Shown here: one piece after another, positions 60,213 to 64,000 of the stretch | Position numbering within the stretch: position 1 is the first letter of the stretch | How the letters are laid out: each line of letters opens with the position of its first letter | NCBI GenBank assembly: GCA_900771365.1 | Contig: CAAGNU010000043.1 | Location: 19,165 to 83,164, forward strand | Reading direction: 5' to 3' | DNA: 64,000 bases | Source: Bacteroidales bacterium | Lineage (GTDB): Bacteria; Bacteroidota; Bacteroidia; Bacteroidales; P3 | Translations under genes and position numbers: made by a program | The notes under the pieces: model-generated | What the model was told of the DNA's origin: nothing | The model's database searches: none | Seen by the model: only the letters and a program-made list of their open reading frames with translations

Positions 60213-60902
60213 ATGATTTTCCGCCTCAACAACGACCCTTGGCTCTTCCCCCATCCCAAGTGGGCCGAGCCTGACGGCTTGCTGGCCGTTGATGGCGACC
60301 TCTCTGTCGAGCGGCTTGTTGCAGCCTATTCCCGCGGCATCTTCCCTTGGTATACAGAGGACGACCCCATCCTGTGGTATTCGCCTGACCCGCGCATGGT
60401 GCTCCTGCCCGACAACTTCCGCTACGCTAAGAGCCTTCGTCGCGTGGTGCAGTCGGGTCGTTTCGAGGTGCATATCGACACGTGTTTCGAAGATGTTATA
60501 CGTAATTGCGCCAGCGTGTGCCGTGAAAAGCAGCGTGGCACATGGATTATTGAAGATATGATCCAAGCCTACATACGGCTGCATGAACGAGGCTTTGCCC
60601 ATTCTTTTGAGACTTTCTACAACGGCGAGTTGGTAGGAGGACTGTACGGAGTGAGCTTAGGGCGGGTATTCTTTGGCGAGTCGATGTTCCACACCATGAC
60701 TGATGCCTCCAAGGTGGCTTTCGTCAGGCTGGTTGATTTCTGCCGCAGCCACAGTTTCGACCTCATTGATGCTCAGCAAGAGACACCCCACCTCGCCAGC
60801 CTCGGTGCCGCACCCATATCGCGAGAGGACTTCCTCGGCATCCTTGCCCGCCAGAAATTCAACGAGACCCTTATAGGTAACTGGCATCCGCTTGAAACAT
60901 AA
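60213..60902 (+). CDS. aat: Leucyl/phenylalanyl-tRNA--protein transferase
   Basis: A 229-residue Aat. It attaches Leu or Phe to proteins with N-terminal Lys or Arg, marking them for ClpS/ClpAP degradation (N-degron pathway). Family blocks seen: FPHPKWAEPDGLLAVDGDLS, AYSRGIFPWYTEDDPILWYS, RGTWIIEDMIQAYIRLHERG, GGLYGVSLGRVFFGESMFH and LASLGAAPISREDFL. The length is typical. It starts 20 bp after the T9SS cargo gene and may share its transcript. Confidence 0.97.
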   Translation: MIFRLNNDPWLFPHPKWAEPDGLLAVDGDLSVERLVAAYSRGIFPWYTEDDPILWYSPDPRMVLLPDNFRYAKSLRRVVQSGRFEVHIDTCFEDVIRNCASVCREKQRGTWIIEDMIQAYIRLHERGFAHSFETFYNGELVGGLYGVSLGRVFFGESMFHTMTDASKVAFVRLVDFCRSHSFDLIDAQQETPHLASLGAAPISREDFLGILARQKFNETLIGNWHPLET

Positions 60903-60971
60903 TATCGCGGGGACATGACGGGTGATAATTCCTGTGATAGACAAAGTGTAAAGACCCCAGGGCTCTCCCTC

Positions 60972-61000
60972 AAAAAAGCTGCCGCGACGTGCGGCAGCTT
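60972..61000 (-). terminator. Intrinsic terminator on the minus strand (end of metK message)
   Basis: AAGCTGCCGC (60976-60985) pairs with GCGGCAGCTT (60991-61000). On the minus strand the stem is followed by TTTTTT; on the plus strand there is no T run. It lies 230 bp beyond the metK stop. Confidence 0.8.
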
Positions 61001-61229
61001 CTCATGAAAAAAATTATCGAAAATTTCAAGGGAATATTTTATATATCCAAAATATGCAACGATTTCTCGCTGAGCATGCTCAGCATCGGACTGAAAGACG
61101 TAGAATGTTCTGTGAATATTCGAGCTGGAAATTATTGAGATAGAAAAAAATCTGATTAATTTCTGGGAATTTCTTTCAGTCTTGTTAGTTTGCGACAGCA
61201 AACTACATGTTGCAATTTACAGAAGGTCC
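61001..61229. other. Intergenic region with a 16-bp perfect palindrome
   Basis: GCTGAGCATGCTCAGC at 61069-61084 is a perfect palindrome. The rest of the region, the 3' untranslated part of metK, shows no gene. Confidence 0.6.
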
Positions 61230-62486
61230 CTAAAGGTTGAAAGCCTTCTTAATATTATCCACATAGTCGAGGCGCTCCCAGCCGAAGAAGTTGACCATCT
61301 TGCTCTGCTCCCTGCCCTGCGCGTCGATGAGGGTGACGGGGGCGGAGTAGGGGTCGCGGCCGATGTGGCCGTAGGCTGCTGTGGGCGCGAAGATAGGGTT
61401 CTTCAGCCCGAAGCGCTCGATGATGGCGTAAGGTCTCATGTCGAAAATCTCGCCAATCCTCTTAGCCATCTCGCCGTCGCTCATCGCCACATGGCTGGTG
61501 CCGTAAGTATTCACATAGAGCCCCACAGGCTCTGCCACGCCGATAGCGTAAGCCACCTGCACCAGCACCTCGTCGCAGAGTCCTGCTGCCACCATGTTTT
61601 TAGCGATGTGACGTGTGGCGTAGGCTGCTGAGCGGTCCACTTTGGAGGCATCCTTGCCCGAGAAAGCCCCGCCGCCGTGAGCGCCGCGGCCGCCGTAAGT
61701 GTCCACGATGATTTTACGGCCCGTGAGACCCGTGTCCCCGTGAGGACCGCCGATTACGAACTTGCCTGTGGGGTTCACAAAAAGCTTGTAGTCCTTTTTG
61801 GCAAAGAGGGCGCGGTTGCTCTCGCTGAGACGTGCCAGTACGCTGGGAATCAAGATGTCCTCTACATCCTGCTTGATGCGGGCGAGCATTCGGGCTTCCT
61901 CGTCAAACTCATCGTGCTGGGTGGAAATGACGATGGCCTCCACGCGCTGTGGTTTGTCGTTATCATCGTATTCTATTGTAATTTGGCTTTTGGCATCTGG
62001 GCGCAGATACTTCATCAGTTTGCCCTCTTTGCGGATGCGTGCCAGTTCCTGCATGAAGATGTGTGCCAGCGTGATGGGCAAGGGCATCAATTCGGGTGTC
62101 TCGTTGCATGCGTAGCCGAACATCATGCCTTGGTCGCCCGCGCCCTGTTCTTCCTGCTGGCTGCGGCTGACGCCTTGGTTGATGTCGCTGCTCTGCTCAT
62201 GGATGGTGGAGATAACGGCGCACGACTCCGATTCGAATTTGTATGCGCCCTGGGTGTAGCCGATGCGCTCGATAACGCTGCGCACTGTGTTCTGGATGTC
62301 CACGTAGCCGTTGCATGTTACCTCGCCGCTCACCATGGCCAGGCCTGTCGTCACAAGCGTCTCGCACGCCACATGGCTCTCCGGGTCGCGACGCAGAAAC
62401 TCGTCCAGCAGAGAATCCGAAATTTGGTCTGCTACTTTGTCAGGATGTCCTTCAGAAACGGACTCAGATGTGAAAAAATAACTCAT
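61230..62486 (-). CDS. metK: S-adenosylmethionine synthetase
   Basis: A 418-residue MetK, making SAM from methionine and ATP. Conserved: [80 protein letters not shown]. The 418-residue length is somewhat longer than the 384 of E. coli, as is usual for Bacteroidota. The promoter and a SAM-II-type riboswitch lie in the 125-bp leader, suggesting feedback by its product. Confidence 0.99.
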   Translation of the reverse strand: MSYFFTSESVSEGHPDKVADQISDSLLDEFLRRDPESHVACETLVTTGLAMVSGEVTCNGYVDIQNTVRSVIERIGYTQGAYKFESESCAVISTIHEQSSDINQGVSRSQQEEQGAGDQGMMFGYACNETPELMPLPITLAHIFMQELARIRKEGKLMKYLRPDAKSQITIEYDDNDKPQRVEAIVISTQHDEFDEEARMLARIKQDVEDILIPSVLARLSESNRALFAKKDYKLFVNPTGKFVIGGPHGDTGLTGRKIIVDTYGGRGAHGGGAFSGKDASKVDRSAAYATRHIAKNMVAAGLCDEVLVQVAYAIGVAEPVGLYVNTYGTSHVAMSDGEMAKRIGEIFDMRPYAIIERFGLKNPIFAPTAAYGHIGRDPYSAPVTLIDAQGREQSKMVNFFGWERLDYVDNIKKAFNL

Positions 62487-62559
62487 AGTACATTTACTTT
62501 TTTGATGTTAAACATAAAAAAGCAAAGCTGTGTAGAAACGTGATTGTTGTAGTGAAAAT

Positions 62560-62612
62560 CATGTATTTAGCATTATTTTTCAGTGGTTGCAATCATTACA
62601 AATCTATCCACT
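62560..62612 (-). promoter_or_regulatory. SAM-II-type riboswitch in the metK leader
   Basis: Read on the minus strand, AGTGG (62612-62608) pairs with CCACT (62586-62582) to form P1. The loop contains GATTTG and ATTGCAA, and downstream comes an A-rich linker and GCTAAA (62571-62566). TGTA in the loop (62600-62597) can pair with TACA after GCTAAA (62565-62562) as the pseudoknot. GTGG-GATTTG-TTGCA-CCAC-AAA-GCTAAA is the conserved SAM-II core as I remember it. It starts at the expected transcription start and precedes metK. Confidence 0.75.
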
Positions 62613-62620
62613 TTGCGCCT

Positions 62621-62650
62621 GCAAAGATACAACTTTTTTTTGACATACAA
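62621..62650 (-). promoter_or_regulatory. Promoter of metK
   Basis: Minus strand: TTG (62648-62650), an 18-bp spacer and TATCTTTGC (62621-62629), placing transcription start at the foot of the riboswitch. Confidence 0.78.
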
Positions 62651-62661
62651 CCTTTTTCCCA

Positions 62662-62715
62662 AAAAAAAGAAGGCTGCCCGCACCTCCAGCCTCACCGCCA
62701 AAGCCGCCAGCAGCC
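62662..62715 (-). terminator. Possible terminator of the WG-repeat gene
   Basis: On the minus strand GGCTGC (62715-62710) pairs with GCAGCC (62677-62672), followed by TTCTTTTTTTT. The intervening loop is long and G+C rich. Confidence 0.45.
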
Positions 62716-62731
62716 CCCAATCCTCTGCCTC

Positions 62732-63853
62732 TTACTCCTTTCCTAATTCGAGTATTAAATCTTCAAGTGCTTCCATAAGCTCATCGATTACATACTCTTC
62801 TTCTTCTTCCCAAGAGTATATTATATTCCCTGTTTTGTCAATATATCCCACTTCTTTGTATATTATATTCCTTGTTTTGTCAATATATCCCACTTTTTCT
62901 CCGATTCTAACGTATGCCAAACCTTCGAAAAAAGGCTGCACCTCATCAAATTGCGGCTCTATCACCATCTTGCCTCTCTTGTCTATATATCCACACTTGC
63001 CTCCAATTCCAACAACCGCCAAACCTTCGGAAAACTCCCGCGCAAAATCAAATTGCGGCTTTATCACTATCTTGCCTCTCTTGTCTATATATCCCCACTT
63101 GTCTCCTATATTAACATACGCCAAACCTTCGGAAAAATTCCACGTCTGATCAAACCAATCAAATTGCGGCTCTATCACCATCTTGCCTCTCTTGTCTATA
63201 TATCCATACTTGTCTCCTATTCCAACACACGCCAAACCTTCGGAAAAATCCTCCGCATAATCAAATTGCGGCTCTATCACTATCTTGCCTGTCTTGTCGA
63301 TATATCCCACCTTGTGTCCAATCCAAACCCTCGCCAAACCTTCATAAAAAGAATTCACAAAATCAAATTGCGGTTCTATCACTATCTTGCCTACTTTGTC
63401 GATATACCCCCATTTGCCTTCAATCTCAACACCCGCCAAACCTTCGGAAAAATTCTCAACCCAATCAAATTGCGGCTCTATCACCATCTTGCCTGTTTTA
63501 TCAATATATCCATATTTGACTGTAACATCTCCATTTATGCTGTCGCTAATACTAACACGTGCCAAACCTTCGGAAAAATGACTTAAAACGTCATCACCAT
63601 AAACGCAATCGAATTGCAGTTCTATAACCATCTTGCCTCTCTTGTCTATATATCCGTATCTGCCGTCAATTGCAATAAGTGCCAAACCTTCGGAAAAATT
63701 CCACGCATAATCAAATTGCGGCTCTCTCACCACCTTGCCTGTCTTGTCGATATATCCATATTTGCCTCCAATTATAACCTCCGCCAAACCTTCGGAAAAA
63801 TACTCCGCATAATCAAATTGCGGCGCTATCACCACTTTGCCTGTTTTATCCAT
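62732..63853 (-). CDS. WG-repeat protein, start uncertain
   Basis: A 373-residue protein of about ten WG repeats, each near 35 residues with the pattern GKYGYIDKTGKxVIEPQFDYA followed by FSEGLAxVxI. WG repeats form beta-structured arrays of unknown binding role. There is no signal peptide in the visible frame. The repeat pattern continues upstream of the ATG at 63853 (KKDGKWGY), but that frame meets a TAA about 75 bp further up without any ATG, GTG or TTG. The gene is therefore 5'-damaged, uses a rare start, or begins at 63853 in the middle of a repeat. Codons are A+T rich, and the DNA repeats are similar enough to recombine, so unit number may vary between strains. Confidence 0.8.
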   Translation of the reverse strand: MDKTGKVVIAPQFDYAEYFSEGLAEVIIGGKYGYIDKTGKVVREPQFDYAWNFSEGLALIAIDGRYGYIDKRGKMVIELQFDCVYGDDVLSHFSEGLARVSISDSINGDVTVKYGYIDKTGKMVIEPQFDWVENFSEGLAGVEIEGKWGYIDKVGKIVIEPQFDFVNSFYEGLARVWIGHKVGYIDKTGKIVIEPQFDYAEDFSEGLACVGIGDKYGYIDKRGKMVIEPQFDWFDQTWNFSEGLAYVNIGDKWGYIDKRGKIVIKPQFDFAREFSEGLAVVGIGGKCGYIDKRGKMVIEPQFDEVQPFFEGLAYVRIGEKVGYIDKTRNIIYKEVGYIDKTGNIIYSWEEEEEYVIDELMEALEDLILELGKE

Positions 63854-63954
63854 ATAGCCCCACTTACCATCCTTCTTAATAGCAATACTTCGGAACTTTT
63901 TAGTTCAACAATTTGATTATTAATATTTTAATTAGATATTTTTAACTTTAAAAA

Positions 63955-63987
63955 TTTGGTCAAGTGGCTGAAAATGTGTATCTTTGC
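63955..63987 (+). promoter_or_regulatory. Promoter reading out of the window
   Basis: TTTG (63955-63958), a 20-bp spacer and TATCTTTGC (63979-63987): full match on the plus strand, pointing to a gene beyond 64000. Confidence 0.75.
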
Positions 63988-64000
63988 AAATGATTTCAAC

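Overview
The window reads as a chromosomal segment of a Bacteroidota (order Bacteroidales) bacterium. Supporting signs: a fused SecDF, a TonB-dependent receptor with a carboxypeptidase-like N-terminal domain, type IX secretion (T9SS) cargo-type C-termini and a PorV/PorQ-family protein, WG- and SEL1-repeat proteins, GH20 hexosaminidase, and many intergenic promoters of the Bacteroidota form TTTG-(19-21 bp)-TAnnTTTGC. Most genes are visibly G+C rich at third codon positions. A few blocks (about 27.1-32.1 kb, the lipoprotein gene at 37.0-38.1 kb, the WG-repeat gene at 62.7-63.9 kb) are clearly A+T richer and look acquired.

Layout. 0-12.7 kb: 3' part of secDF, a small membrane-anchored protein, then a TonB-dependent receptor / 1605-residue T9SS-type surface protein / PorV-PorQ protein triad ended by a strong terminator. 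12.7-13.9 kb: greA, a YqaA-type membrane protein and an 18-bp tandem repeat. 13.9-20.6 kb, all minus strand: an orphan DUF3987-like protein, then a four-gene run encoding an outer-membrane lipoprotein, the two parts of an rSAM/lipoprotein system and a lipoprotein serpin, then a HIT protein; related A+T-rich repeats lie near both ends of this block. 20.7-27.1 kb: purM and a Na/Pi cotransporter (minus), rpsO and pnp (plus), tRNA-Gly(CCC). 27.1-32.1 kb: accessory island with four tightly packed genes: DNA cytosine-5 methyltransferase, a protein with two GHKL ATPase domains (MORC/MutL-like plus histidine-kinase-like), a receiver-like protein and a small caspase-like protease. 32.2-36.5 kb: a gene remnant and a UvrA2-type operon. 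37-48 kb: a lipoprotein, YitT transporter, glycosyltransferase, an exported protein next to an OmpA/PD40 protein, an alpha/beta hydrolase, gdhA and a PIG-V-like membrane protein. 48-64 kb: a giant SEL1 protein and GH20 enzyme (minus), low-molecular-weight phosphatase, lipoprotein, a T9SS type-B cargo and aat (plus), then metK behind a SAM-II-type riboswitch and a WG-repeat protein (minus).

The strongest candidate for an undescribed system is the 27.7-32.1 kb cassette. Its gene order suggests modification of self DNA (methyltransferase), sensing and ATP-dependent signalling (double GHKL protein), relay (receiver-like protein) and a suicide-type protease effector. This would be a conflict or anti-phage system; function is inferred from motifs only. 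Also notable are the SAM-II element on metK, the rSAM/lipoprotein operon that includes a serpin, and several families of short dispersed intergenic repeats.
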